The notes under the pieces are model-generated. The model did not search any database. It saw only the letters and a list, made by a program, of their open reading frames with translations, and was not told the DNA's origin. The translations under genes were made by a program, and so were the position numbers. A stretch of 64,000 nt of DNA, taken from Alicyclobacillus acidiphilus NBRC 100859. Its GTDB lineage: Bacteria; Bacillota; Bacilli; Alicyclobacillales; Alicyclobacillaceae. The DNA lies in NCBI RefSeq assembly GCF_001544355.1, contig NZ_BCQI01000003.1, forward strand, positions 62,001-126,000. The letters run 5' to 3'. Shown here in pieces: positions 34,966-43,229 of the stretch (positions are counted from its first letter, which is position 1; every line of letters begins with the position of its first letter).

Positions 34966-34977
34966 CGGAGGACCTCC
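34966..34977 (+). other. Right attachment site core (attR)
   Basis: This second copy of CGGAGGACCTCC sits exactly where the GH18 coding sequence resumes with MAIAPVNQV. The codon phase is identical to that of the left copy at 21414-21425. Confidence 0.88.
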
Positions 34978-34978
34978 G

Positions 34979-35389
34979 ATGGCCATCGCACCCGTCAACC
35001 AAGTGCGTGCCGTGTTGGAATACGCGACCAGCGTGATCGATTCCCGCAAAATTTTGTTTGGCATGTCGCTGTATGGGTACGACTGGCCGCTTCCGTTTGA
35101 GCAAGGGAAGACCAAGGCGAGCGGCCTCTCCAACAACGCGGCTCAGAACCTGGCGATCGCGGAGCAGGCGTCCATTTTCTGGGATCCAGAGTCGGCATCG
35201 CCTTACTTTGACTACGAGGCTGCCGGCGTTGCGCACCGCGTGTGGTTTGACGACGCGCAGAGCGCCGCCATTAAACTGTCCCTGTTGGATGAGTACAATC
35301 TTCGAGGTGTGTCAGTTTGGGTGCTGGGCAATGAGTTTCCGCAGTTGTGGTATATTCTCGAAGATTCGTACCGTATCACCAAACTGTAA
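34979..35389 (+). pseudogene. sleL: Spore cortex hydrolase (SleL/YaaH-like), 3' part
   Basis: This is the C-terminal part of the GH18 barrel whose start lies at 20545. It begins MAIAPVNQVRAVLEYATSVI and continues with GMSLYGYDWPLPF, a barrel strand typical of YaaH, then VWFDDAQSAA and GVSVWVLGNEFPQLW. It ends in the usual family C-terminus. In the present arrangement it could only be translated separately: the core's GGAGG lies 7 bases before the ATG at 34979, so a 136-residue fragment may be made, but it has no catalytic Glu. Removal of 21426-34977 would restore the full protein. Confidence 0.92.
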
Positions 35390-35403
35390 TGTGCAAGCTC
35401 CCT

Positions 35404-35445
35404 CACAGGCTGCCTTGGATATTCCGTCATCCAGGGCAGCCTGTG
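35404..35445 (+). terminator. 17-bp stem hairpin after the cortex hydrolase gene
   Basis: CACAGGCTGCCTTGGAT (35404-35420) pairs with ATCCAGGGCAGCCTGTG (35429-35445) with a single G-U pair and an 8-base loop. It is long and stable but has no U-run on either strand, so termination may be factor-dependent. It lies just before the nsrR gene and could affect it. Confidence 0.55.
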
Positions 35446-35522
35446 GTAGAATCGACAGGTACCCAATCGCGGCCCCTGTCGCGGAGGGGGAATCTGTTGT
35501 TGATGGATGGGGAGTACAGGAC

Positions 35523-35978
35523 GTGCAATTGACGCGATTTACGGACTACTCTCTCAGGATCCTGATGTACGCGGCCGCATTGGATGAGGGAGAGTTGGCA
35601 AATATCGACGATATCGCCGAAACCTTTCATATATCCGCAAATCATTTGACGAAGAGTGTGCACCGACTCGGAAAACTGGGTTACATTCGAACCGTTCGCG
35701 GACGCCGCGGAGGATTCAGATTGGCGAAACAGCCGAGTGAGATTCGGATTGGGGAAGTCGTTCGCCAGACCGAAGAGAATTGGAATTTGCTCGAATGCTT
35801 TGACGCTGGCGACGCCTACTGCATTTTGAATCCAATGTGCAATTTGAAGCGTGTACTTGGTGAAGCCTTGAAGGCCTATCTTGCGGTACTCGACGCCTAT
35901 ACGCTGGAAGACATCGCGGGCAATCGTTCGTTGATGCGCCGTCTGTTGCGCGTTGGCGACCCTCGCCTTTCGACATAA
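35523..35978 (+). CDS. nsrR: Rrf2-family nitric oxide-sensing regulator NsrR-like
   Basis: A 151-residue Rrf2 regulator. The helix-turn-helix lies in the first 60 residues (RFTDYSLRILMYAA, then IAETFHISANHLTKSVHRLG), and LECFDAGDAYCILNPMC supplies three Cys in the C-X7-C-X5-C spacing of NsrR iron-sulfur ligands. The C-terminal EALKAYLAVLDAYTLEDI also matches NsrR closely, so NsrR is favoured over IscR or CymR. NsrR represses NO-detoxification and nitrite-respiration genes until NO damages its cluster. The start is GTG with GGGGAG 8 bases upstream. Confidence 0.88.
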   Translation: MQLTRFTDYSLRILMYAAALDEGELANIDDIAETFHISANHLTKSVHRLGKLGYIRTVRGRRGGFRLAKQPSEIRIGEVVRQTEENWNLLECFDAGDAYCILNPMCNLKRVLGEALKAYLAVLDAYTLEDIAGNRSLMRRLLRVGDPRLST

Positions 35979-36043
35979 TCAGTCAAAAGGATCTTGTGGG
36001 TGAGTTCTTTTTTGCACCTTCGACAGGTTTCGGCAGGATTTGC

Positions 36044-36057
36044 ATCACACCTGTGAT
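36044..36057 (+). promoter_or_regulatory. Palindrome upstream of the small Cys-containing ORF
   Basis: ATCACA-CC-TGTGAT is a perfect palindrome about 40 bases before the TTG at 36096. A related form, TATCAC-N9-GTGATA, follows the gene at 36316-36336. The binding protein is unknown; NsrR in the preceding gene is one possibility. Confidence 0.4.
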
Positions 36058-36095
36058 ATCGTAGCCCTACAGCATGATGTTTTGGGGGGCTTCTA

Positions 36096-36293
36096 TTGCA
36101 GAACCAGTTCTGGACTCTTCGTGAGGATCGGGTCTGGTGCCTTGAGTGCCATGAACTACGCGATGTGAAAGACACCCTTTATGTGATGAACACCTGTTTT
36201 CGCTTGGTGCCTGAGGGTATGTATCGCTTTGGCTTGTGTTCCAGACATGGCGAAGAGACTCATCAATCGGACACGCCGAAACACGATACCTGA
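36096..36293 (+). CDS. Small protein with a possible zinc-binding Cys pattern
   Basis: A 65-residue frame starting TTG at 36096 after TTTGGGGGG. It contains VWCLECHELRD and later single Cys at about residues 34 and 49, i.e. a C-X2-C-X17-C-X14-C spacing that could hold zinc. There is a palindrome in the promoter region. It has no recognised family and could be non-coding; the composition and the phase of the Cys pair are the only support. Confidence 0.4.
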   Translation: MQNQFWTLREDRVWCLECHELRDVKDTLYVMNTCFRLVPEGMYRFGLCSRHGEETHQSDTPKHDT

Positions 36294-36542
36294 TCCATAG
36301 ATGTTCGTCGTGAAGTATCACACATATGCCGTGATAGATCTTCCTCTTGACTGATCTCCACACGCATCGCAACCACGAATGTACCGTGTGATTTTTTCGC
36401 GGGTGTGAGTGGTTCATTCAATACGGTTTTCCCCATGTTGTCGACTTGCCGCCCGCAGATCGAGTTGAGGGTGATGGTGAGGCAAGGCGCGTAATGCTTT
36501 TGTGGCACCTATATATTGTCTTGTACGAAATGACAAGTTTGA
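36294..36542. other. Gap before the molybdate-type operon
   Basis: This gap holds the inverted repeat at 36316-36336 and AT-rich DNA near 36500. An 81-codon minus-strand frame (36508-36263) overlaps it but has no ribosome site. I see no convincing gene. Confidence 0.45.
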
Positions 36543-36571
36543 TTGACAGAATGGTAAGCATTCTGTACTTT
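36543..36571 (+). promoter_or_regulatory. Promoter with built-in operator for the molybdate-type operon
   Basis: TTGACA (36543-36548) and TACTTT (36566-36571) are 17 bases apart. Between them ACAGAATG-GTAAG-CATTCTGT (36546-36566) is an 8-bp perfect inverted repeat that fills the spacer. A dimeric repressor bound here would block transcription. The first gene of the operon encodes a regulator, so autoregulation is likely. Confidence 0.65.
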
Positions 36572-36591
36572 CACCGTATGGGGGTGATCGA

Positions 36592-37698
36592 GTGCTGAAT
36601 AATCGCGTTCGTATGCTCCGGCAACGGGCTCAGATGCCGCAATCGGAACTGGCGGAAAGGATTGGCGTGTCTCGGCAAACGATTCGAGCGATTGAATCTG
36701 GCAGCGCGGTACCGAGCACCGTCATCGCGTTGCGGTTGGCGAAAGTTCTCGGCGCATCCGTCGAGGAAATCTTTCAGGAGTCGCCGGATGTGGCGCGGGC
36801 GGATGTCGTGATCGAGGGCAATCGGCTGGAAGTGGGAGATCGCGTCGTCGTGGCGCAGATCGACGGGCGTACGGTCGTCCATCCCGCGGAACTTTCGCCA
36901 GGTCAAGCCATCCCCATCGCCCCGCACGTCCATGTGGTTGGCAGCGAAGGCGATGGCACGAAGCCCGAGATGATTGGTTTTGGCCAACGGGATGCGGCAC
37001 CTTGGACCATCATCGCTGGCTGCGATCCGGCCTTGTCGCTGCTCGCCAGCCACGCGTCCTCATCCAGGGGCGAAAGTCAGGTGTTTTGGCGCAATGCCAA
37101 CAATGGCACGGCGAAGCGAATGTTGGAGCGTGGCACGACACATGTCGCCGCGCTGCATGGACCAGGCGAAGGGAGCCAGCATGTTTCGATGCCTGCCGAA
37201 CTCCTGACGTCGTGCACCAAAGTTCACCTCGCGGCTTGGCAACTGGGGTGGGTTGTTCGGCGCGGCAATCCGCTCGGGTTTCGGGACGCGTCGCATTTGC
37301 AAAGCGGCAAGTTGCGGATTGTCAATCGTCCGATTGGTGCCGGAGCGCGCGCGTTGCTCGACGACGAGTTGAGCAGGGCGGGTGTCAGACCTCAACAGGT
37401 ATCGCAGTATGAATGGACGGTCGGTGGTCATCTCGAAGTAGCCATGGCTGTCGACGCCGGGGCGGCCGACGTCGGGATCGCCGTCGCTGGTGTCGCGCAG
37501 GCGATGCATCTCGACTTCATTCCGATTCGAGATGAACGATGCGATCTCTGGATTCCACACCGGCACATGTCCGAACCTGGCGTTCAACAGTTGTTGGAGT
37601 CGTTGGCGTCCGATGTGTTTCGTTGGGATTTGGCCCGATTCGGCTCGTACGACGTCGCTCACACAGGTGAGATGGTCGACGTTCACGCGTTCCATTGA
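36592..37698 (+). CDS. HTH regulator with PBP-like domain (molybdate/tungstate type)
   Basis: A 368-residue protein. Residues 1-65 are an XRE-type helix-turn-helix (LAERIGVSRQTIRAIESG). From about 90 to 340 it is a periplasmic-binding-like domain (LLASHASSSRGESQVFWRN, NRPIGAGARALLDDEL, EVAMAVDAGAADVGIAV). This PBP-like domain is found in ModE-like and MoeA-fused regulators and probably senses molybdate, tungstate or molybdopterin. The start is GTG with GGGGGTGATC upstream. It is followed after 42 bases by the binding protein of an oxyanion importer. Confidence 0.82.
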   Translation: MLNNRVRMLRQRAQMPQSELAERIGVSRQTIRAIESGSAVPSTVIALRLAKVLGASVEEIFQESPDVARADVVIEGNRLEVGDRVVVAQIDGRTVVHPAELSPGQAIPIAPHVHVVGSEGDGTKPEMIGFGQRDAAPWTIIAGCDPALSLLASHASSSRGESQVFWRNANNGTAKRMLERGTTHVAALHGPGEGSQHVSMPAELLTSCTKVHLAAWQLGWVVRRGNPLGFRDASHLQSGKLRIVNRPIGAGARALLDDELSRAGVRPQQVSQYEWTVGGHLEVAMAVDAGAADVGIAVAGVAQAMHLDFIPIRDERCDLWIPHRHMSEPGVQQLLESLASDVFRWDLARFGSYDVAHTGEMVDVHAFH

Positions 37699-37740
37699 GT
37701 CGGCTCATGAAGTTCACTTGAATGAGGAGGAAATACATAC

Positions 37741-38781
37741 ATGACAAACAACAAGAAACGCGCTCGTGTCGTGAAGCAGGCCATCGCAGCTTCTTGCGCG
37801 TTGGTTGCTGGACTATCACTGACTGCCGTCGCCTACGCGCGCCACGCCAATAGCGGGGTTCCGGGCACAGCCGGTGCTGCGGACGCAAGCGGGATCGCCA
37901 ACGTCGCCTATGCGGGTTCACTGCAATTGACCAACGATTCGTATATTGCGCCGGCCTTCGAAAAAGCGACCGGATTTTCCTATCAAGGATACGGCGAAGG
38001 TGCGAACGCGGTCGCCAACTTGATCAAATCGAATCAGATTACGCCCAACGTCTTCGAGAGCATCGGCACGACCCCGCTGCAAATGGTCGGCCGTGACAAA
38101 ATCAACTGGGGCATCGGGTTCGCAAGTTCTCCGCTCGTCATCGCCTACTCGAAGAAATCCCCGTACGCGAAGCAGTTGGAGCAAATCGCAAGCGGAAAGG
38201 AACCGCTGACCTCGCTGTTCAAGTTGATGGAGAATCCCGATTTCCACTTGGGCCGAACCGATCCAAACGCAGATCCGCAAGGACAGTATTTCGTAATGAT
38301 GATGCACCTGGCGGAAAAAGAACTGCACCTGCCCTCGGGGACAGCCAACAAGATTCTCGGTTCCGTCGAAAATTCTTCTCAAATTTTCTCGGAAACAGAC
38401 ATTCTCACCCGTCTGCAGGCCGGTCAGTTGGATGCGACGAGCGCGTACTTACCGGAAGCTGTGCAGAAACATTTGCCTTATATCAAATTGCCAAATACCA
38501 TCAATATGGGTGCATCGGCCGACGCGAAACTGTACGCGACACAGCATCTCACACTGTCTGACGGTACGCGTGTGACAGGGGCGCCGATCGAGATCTACCT
38601 GTCTATGGTCAAAGGCACACCGAATCAAGACGCAGGTTTGGCGTTCGCGAAATTCACCTTGTCCAAGCAAGGACTTGCGATCTTCCGAAAGATGGGCTAC
38701 ACGTTGACACCGTTTACCATCTGGGGGCAGACGTCCGCGATTCCCCAAGCCATTCGCGCCGAATTGAAAGGCCAATCCTGA
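37741..38781 (+). CDS. Molybdate/tungstate ABC transporter substrate-binding protein
   Basis: A 346-residue exported binding protein with a cleavable signal (AVAYAR near residue 32) rather than a lipobox. The oxyanion family marks are YAGSLQLTND, YGEGANAVANLIKSN and LGRTDPNADPQG. The last two are typical of ModA/WtpA/TupA-type proteins. The domain order and the downstream permease and ATPase fit this. Whether molybdate or tungstate is bound cannot be told. AGGAGG lies 11 bases before the ATG. Confidence 0.82.
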   Translation: MTNNKKRARVVKQAIAASCALVAGLSLTAVAYARHANSGVPGTAGAADASGIANVAYAGSLQLTNDSYIAPAFEKATGFSYQGYGEGANAVANLIKSNQITPNVFESIGTTPLQMVGRDKINWGIGFASSPLVIAYSKKSPYAKQLEQIASGKEPLTSLFKLMENPDFHLGRTDPNADPQGQYFVMMMHLAEKELHLPSGTANKILGSVENSSQIFSETDILTRLQAGQLDATSAYLPEAVQKHLPYIKLPNTINMGASADAKLYATQHLTLSDGTRVTGAPIEIYLSMVKGTPNQDAGLAFAKFTLSKQGLAIFRKMGYTLTPFTIWGQTSAIPQAIRAELKGQS

Positions 38782-38784
38782 TCC

Positions 38785-39567
38785 ATGCATCGATTTACCA
38801 CTTTGTGTGTGATTCTCGCGGCTCTGTGCAGCGCCTGTTTTCTGCTGGTGCCGGTCGTCGCCCTGCTGCTCCACGTCTCCTGGGGAACGCTCTGGCAGGT
38901 GTGGGGCAGCGACGGCCGCGAGCCATTTGTTCTTTCCTTGGAGACGACCAGTATCGCGATGGCGATGGTCATTGTCTTCGGGACACCGCTGGGCTGGCTG
39001 TTGGCTCGGGATCGACGCGTCGTGTGGCGCGTGACGGAATATCTCATGTTGATTCCTCTCCTGATGCCGCCGTTGGTGATTGGTCTGTTGCTCATCTACG
39101 CCTACGGCCCCTACGGGCCGATTGGAGCGATGTTGTACCATTTTCACATGTCGGCGATGAACACGCGGCTGGCGGTCGTGATCGCTCAGGTCTACGAGGC
39201 AGTTCCGTACTATGTGTTCGCGGCGCAGGAAGCGTTTCGCGGTGTTGATCCGGCCTATGAGCGAACTTCCTATTCACTTGGGGTATCACCCGGGAAAACG
39301 TTTCTTCGCATCACACTGCCATTGTCTTTGCCGGGTTTGCTGATGGGTCTCACGATGGCCTTCGCGAGAGCCATTGGCGCGTACGGCGCCGTGATGGTCG
39401 TCGCTTACAATCCACACACGCTGCCCGTCAGCATCTGGGTGGCCTTGGAGGAACAAGGATTACCCGTCGCGCTACCGTTGGCCTTGTTGCTCATCGTCAC
39501 GGCGCTGCCGCTGCCGTTGGCCACAGCTTTCTGGAGGAGAATGCGCCATGCTGCGATTCAGTCTTGA
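38785..39567 (+). CDS. Molybdate/tungstate ABC transporter permease
   Basis: A 260-residue inner-membrane permease of the ModB/WtpB type with five or six helices. The EAA loop is seen in YERTSYSLGVSPGKTFLRITLPLSLPG. It starts 3 bases after the binding protein gene and overlaps the ATPase gene by 20 bases, so all three are translationally linked. There is one permease gene, so it should form a homodimer. Confidence 0.9.
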   Translation: MHRFTTLCVILAALCSACFLLVPVVALLLHVSWGTLWQVWGSDGREPFVLSLETTSIAMAMVIVFGTPLGWLLARDRRVVWRVTEYLMLIPLLMPPLVIGLLLIYAYGPYGPIGAMLYHFHMSAMNTRLAVVIAQVYEAVPYYVFAAQEAFRGVDPAYERTSYSLGVSPGKTFLRITLPLSLPGLLMGLTMAFARAIGAYGAVMVVAYNPHTLPVSIWVALEEQGLPVALPLALLLIVTALPLPLATAFWRRMRHAAIQS

Positions 39568-40573
39568 ATTGCCCCGTCGGCATTTCACGGTGTCTGTCGA
39601 TCTCACCGTTGCAAAATACGCCATCCACGGCCTGTTTGGCGCATCCGCGACAGGCAAGTCCAGCGTGCTCTCGGCCATCGCAGGGTTTGAGACGGGGTAT
39701 CGCCGCATGTTTCTCGCAATGGACGATGACGTCCTGGTCGACACCGAAGCCGCACCGAACATCGTTCGACCCGCGTGGCAGCGCGGAATTGCCTATCTGA
39801 CGCAAGCGACGAAGCTGTTTCCACACATGTCGGTTATGCAGAACGTGCTCTATGGAGCGGCTCCGGACAGCGACGAGAAGTGGATCGACAGCGTGCTGGA
39901 GGCGCTCGATTTGCGCGGCTATTTGTCCAGTCGTCCGCAGCAGCTCTCGGGAGGCCTGGCGCAGCGCGTGGCATTGGCTCGGGCACTCGTCTCGCGCCCG
40001 CGCGTGCTGTTGTTGGACGAGCCGTTCTCCGCGCTCGACTGGATGTCCAGGCAGACGCTTCAGGAACTGGTCCACGCGGTGCATCGCCAGTTTGGCATGA
40101 CGACGATCTTTGTCACCCACCAATTGACCGAAGCCCAGCGCCTCGCCGATACCATGTCGTTGATCGACGAGGGGCGCATCCTGCAGACCGGCTCTCCGCG
40201 TGAATTGTTGGAGTCGCCGGGATCGTGGCGGGCGGCCCAACTGATGGGCTATTCCGGTCGCATTCGCGACGGCGCTGGACGTTGTTACGCGATTCATGCG
40301 GATCGCACATGGTTGTCCCATCGCCCAGACCTGGGCATTTCGTTCGATAGTATCGTTCAGGACATCATGTGGTACGAAGGTCGACAGCGGGCGTCCGTGA
40401 CACCTTGCAGGCCATGGGAGAGCGAGGGGCCTCTTTACGTCACACTTCCGCCCGATCAGAGCGTCCAGCCTGGAGACTGCGTGACGATTACGGCCATCGC
40501 TCCGCCCCGCCTGGACAGCGCTCCCGATGCCGTCCGACAGCCTTCTCCAATCCACCGAATCCCGCCCCGCTAA
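39548..40573 (+). CDS. Molybdate/tungstate ABC transporter ATP-binding protein
   Basis: A 341-residue ATPase. Walker A is GASATGKSS, an uncommon but valid form of GxxGxGKS. The signature is LSGGLAQRVALARAL, Walker B VLLLDEPFSALD, and the switch FVTHQLTEA. The C-terminal 100 residues (about 235-341) follow the ModC plan with an oxyanion-binding-like TOBE segment (SIVQDIMWY, LPPDQSVQPGDCVTITAIAP). It overlaps the permease gene and ends the operon. Confidence 0.85.
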   Translation: MLRFSLELPRRHFTVSVDLTVAKYAIHGLFGASATGKSSVLSAIAGFETGYRRMFLAMDDDVLVDTEAAPNIVRPAWQRGIAYLTQATKLFPHMSVMQNVLYGAAPDSDEKWIDSVLEALDLRGYLSSRPQQLSGGLAQRVALARALVSRPRVLLLDEPFSALDWMSRQTLQELVHAVHRQFGMTTIFVTHQLTEAQRLADTMSLIDEGRILQTGSPRELLESPGSWRAAQLMGYSGRIRDGAGRCYAIHADRTWLSHRPDLGISFDSIVQDIMWYEGRQRASVTPCRPWESEGPLYVTLPPDQSVQPGDCVTITAIAPPRLDSAPDAVRQPSPIHRIPPR

Positions 40574-40593
40574 TCTTGTCATTTTATCCGAAA

Positions 40594-40631
40594 TGTAAGC
40601 GTTGACATTTCCATTTAGTTTAGAATAATAT
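40594..40631 (+). promoter_or_regulatory. lacI-type gene promoter with overlapping cre-like site
   Basis: TGTAAGCGTTGACA (40594-40607) fits the CcpA cre consensus TGWAANCGNTNWCA at every position. Its last six bases are the -35 TTGACA (40602-40607). A -10 such as AATAAT or TAATAT lies at 40624-40631. Binding of CcpA, or of the LacI protein itself, would therefore repress. Confidence 0.68.
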
Positions 40632-40691
40632 GGACTTGATCAGTTTATGAAATCGTTTTATGAAACTGTTACATGAAGGGGGTGTGAAAGC

Positions 40692-41714
40692 TTGCGAGTA
40701 ACCATTCGCGACGTCGCCAACGCTGCGGGTGTCTCGGCTGCGACGGTGTCGCGCGTGCTCAATCGTCCGGATTTGGTCGATTCGGAAACGTTGGATCGCG
40801 TTCGCAGTGTCATGGAGATGATGGAATATCACCCCAACGCGATCGCCCGCGGATTATCTGTCCGGCGCAGTGAGACAATAGGTTTGATCGTACCGGGTAT
40901 TACCGACCTGTTCTTCAACGAGCTGTACAAAGGCATCGACCAAGAGAGTCAACGCCACGGTCTCAAAGTTTTGTTATACGATTCGGAGCATTCGCGGGAA
41001 CGGGCTCTTGAAGGATTTTCGTTTCTTGGCGGGTATCAGGTTGCCGGTATCATTTTCACGAGCAAACTGGTCACCGAGGATTACGATCCGATTCTTCAGC
41101 GGCTCGACATTCCCGTTGCGCTCACGTTGACGCAGCGAACATCGAAGACGCCTTTACCTGCGTTCCGGGTGGACGACGTCCGCGCGACGTTCGAGCTCGT
41201 TGCCTATTTGGTCTCTAGGGGGCACCGACAGATTGGAATGATTGCTGGCAAGCAAAGTGACGACTCGACCGGTCAGCTTCGATTACGCGGATACGAACAG
41301 GGACTGCAGCACTTTGGTATTCCGTTTGATCCTCGCCTCGTCGAATACGGGCAGTACCGATTCGACGATGGATATGCCGCAATGCAGCGCCTGCTCGACA
41401 AACAGCCGGACATTACCTTGACGGCTGTCTGCGCTGCTGCCGATGAAATGGCATTGGGCGCCATCCGCTGTCTCAACGATCACGGTTTGCGCGTCCCAGA
41501 GGACATGTCGGTCGTTGGTTTCGACGACTTACCGATTGCACGTATGGTAACCCCTCGTTTGACGACAGTCGCTCAACCGTTCGCCGACATTGGCGCCGAA
41601 GCTGTTCGTTGGCTGGTTGAAGCGATTGCTGACAACACGACTTCAGCGGAAGTTGGCGACTACTTTCTTCCGCATCGGATCGTCGAACGAGAATCTGTTC
41701 GAACGATTATGTGA
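40692..41714 (+). CDS. LacI-family transcriptional regulator
   Basis: A 340-residue repressor. The N-terminal helix-turn-helix is VTIRDVANAAGVSAATVSRVL with the hinge SVRRSETIGLIVP, followed by a sugar-binding fold (about 60-330) with TLTAVCAAADEMALGAI and VPEDMSVVGFDDLPIARM. The start is TTG with AAGGGGGTG upstream. It is the first gene of a sugar-uptake cluster and probably binds the operator in its own promoter. The inducer is presumably the imported sugar. Confidence 0.92.
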   Translation: MRVTIRDVANAAGVSAATVSRVLNRPDLVDSETLDRVRSVMEMMEYHPNAIARGLSVRRSETIGLIVPGITDLFFNELYKGIDQESQRHGLKVLLYDSEHSRERALEGFSFLGGYQVAGIIFTSKLVTEDYDPILQRLDIPVALTLTQRTSKTPLPAFRVDDVRATFELVAYLVSRGHRQIGMIAGKQSDDSTGQLRLRGYEQGLQHFGIPFDPRLVEYGQYRFDDGYAAMQRLLDKQPDITLTAVCAAADEMALGAIRCLNDHGLRVPEDMSVVGFDDLPIARMVTPRLTTVAQPFADIGAEAVRWLVEAIADNTTSAEVGDYFLPHRIVERESVRTIM

Positions 41715-41735
41715 GGATGAAGAGGAGGATAACCA

Positions 41736-43097
41736 ATGAAACATCGTAAAAAGGCCATCAGTTTGATCGTCATGGGGACATCTGCAGTCGCGCTGGTTGT
41801 TGGGTGTTCAGCCAATACAACTCAGTCGACTGGGCAGGGAAACGCTTCTAGCGGCACAGCATCTGTAAAAGTCAATTCAACGGGCTCCAGTCATGTCGTC
41901 AACTACAAGAACGCGTCTGGCACCATCGTTTGGGCCGAATCGTTCACGACGGGCAATCTCGCGAACGAGCTCGTGAAAGCGTTTGAAAAGAAATATCCCA
42001 AAATCAAAGTCAAATTGCAGGTGCAGCCGTCTGACACGGACACCAACCGGGCTACCTTGACGACAGCCATCAGCGGTGGTTCGTCCACGCCTGACGTGTA
42101 TATGGGGGACGTCATTTGGCCGGCGCAGTTCGCGAATTCCCAGCTTGCGGCGCCTCTGAGCGATTATCTGCCGAAGTCGTTTTGGAATCGTTTCTCCAAT
42201 GGGCTTGTGAGCGGCGCCACCTATAACGGCAAGGTCTACGCCGCCCCGCTCTTTGCAGATACAGCCTTTCTGTATTATCGAAAGGATTTGCTCGCGAAAT
42301 ACCATCTGCCTGTACCGAAGACCTGGGAGCAAGTGAAGTCTGAAGCGGCACAAATTCAAAAGGCAGGCGGCGCCCGTTATGGATTTGTCTGGCAAGGGGC
42401 AGATTACGAAGGACTGACCTGCGACTTCGACGAATATCTCGCCGATGCTGGCGGTCAAGTGTTGAAGAACGGCAAAGCCGATTTGACGTCGCCCGCAGCC
42501 AATAAGGCCCTGAGCTTCATGCGAAGCCTCATCACATCCGGCGTCACGCCAAAGACCGTTGACACATTTCAGGAGAGCCAGTCTGAAAACGTATTCACGC
42601 AGGGCAACGCCGTATTCCTGAGGAACTGGTCCTATGCTTGGAGCGATTCGCAGACGCCGTCCACGTCGAAAGTTGTGGGCAAAGTCGGCGTCACAGCGTT
42701 GCCAACGTTCGCTGGGCACGGCAGCAGCGGCTACAGTACGGTCGGCGGTTGGGATTTGTACGTCAATCCGCATACGAAGGATTTGCCTGCCGCACTCCAA
42801 TTCCTCGATTGGATGACAGGCACGCAAGCCCAGAGCATCTTGGCCGAAAATTCCGAGATGCCGACGAACAAAACCGTCGCGGACAGCAAGTCGCTGGCAA
42901 AATATAGCCCTGTATTCGCGCTTTTGCCGAAGGTGAAATTTGTATCGCGTCCATCTCAGACGCCTGAGTATCCAAGTGTTTCGAAGGCGATTTACGACAA
43001 TGTCAACGAGGCGTTGGCCGGAAGCATCAGCGTCAGCAAGGCGTTGTCGCTGGCGAACCAACAAATCGACAACGCACAATCGTCGGGCGGACTGTAA
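41736..43097 (+). CDS. Sugar-binding lipoprotein (ABC transporter family 1)
   Basis: A 453-residue binding protein with a lipobox (ALVVGC, Cys24), a Ser/Thr/Gly linker to about residue 60, and a family 1 solute-binding fold (VWAESFTTGNLANELVKAFEK, then GVYA-like YNGKVYAAPLFADTAFLYYRKDL). Similar proteins bind trehalose, maltose or other oligosaccharides. GAGGAGGATAACC precedes the ATG. Two permeases follow, but no ATPase gene is present in the cluster. Confidence 0.92.
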   Translation: MKHRKKAISLIVMGTSAVALVVGCSANTTQSTGQGNASSGTASVKVNSTGSSHVVNYKNASGTIVWAESFTTGNLANELVKAFEKKYPKIKVKLQVQPSDTDTNRATLTTAISGGSSTPDVYMGDVIWPAQFANSQLAAPLSDYLPKSFWNRFSNGLVSGATYNGKVYAAPLFADTAFLYYRKDLLAKYHLPVPKTWEQVKSEAAQIQKAGGARYGFVWQGADYEGLTCDFDEYLADAGGQVLKNGKADLTSPAANKALSFMRSLITSGVTPKTVDTFQESQSENVFTQGNAVFLRNWSYAWSDSQTPSTSKVVGKVGVTALPTFAGHGSSGYSTVGGWDLYVNPHTKDLPAALQFLDWMTGTQAQSILAENSEMPTNKTVADSKSLAKYSPVFALLPKVKFVSRPSQTPEYPSVSKAIYDNVNEALAGSISVSKALSLANQQIDNAQSSGGL

Positions 43098-43229
43098 TCG
43101 TCAGTCGACGAAATGAATCCTCGTATTGACACATGAAACAGGCGAGGCGTCGTCGGGATCGGCAATCGCTATGACGTGGTTTGTCGGTTCCGGCGTACGT
43201 CTTGCTATCGTTTAAGGAGGCGGCGATAG

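Larger units (their letters stand above)
21426..34977 (+). mobile_element. 13,552-bp site-specific element inserted in the cortex hydrolase gene
   Basis: The limits are set by the repeated 12-bp core and by the restored GH18 frame when the interval is removed. Inside are two neighbouring large serine recombinases, a third att-like site between them, an undecaprenyl-phosphate/ECF sigma module, a copper module, an MFS exporter, a CDF metal exporter and two 38-codon ORFs. No phage structural, replication or conjugation genes are seen, so it is a non-replicating integrative island. It resembles in principle the elements that split sigK, spsM, gerE or spoVFB in other spore formers and are removed in the mother cell. 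Excision is inferred, not shown. Confidence 0.88.

Noticed and set aside
21414-35389. The broken GH18 gene as ordinary decay of a pseudogene.
   Set aside because: Both halves are intact to the base, in the same phase at the shared core, and separated by recombinase-bearing DNA. Random decay would not give this.
36263-36508. An 81-codon minus-strand frame downstream of the small Cys ORF.
   Set aside because: It lacks a ribosome site and overlaps the end of the plus-strand frame.
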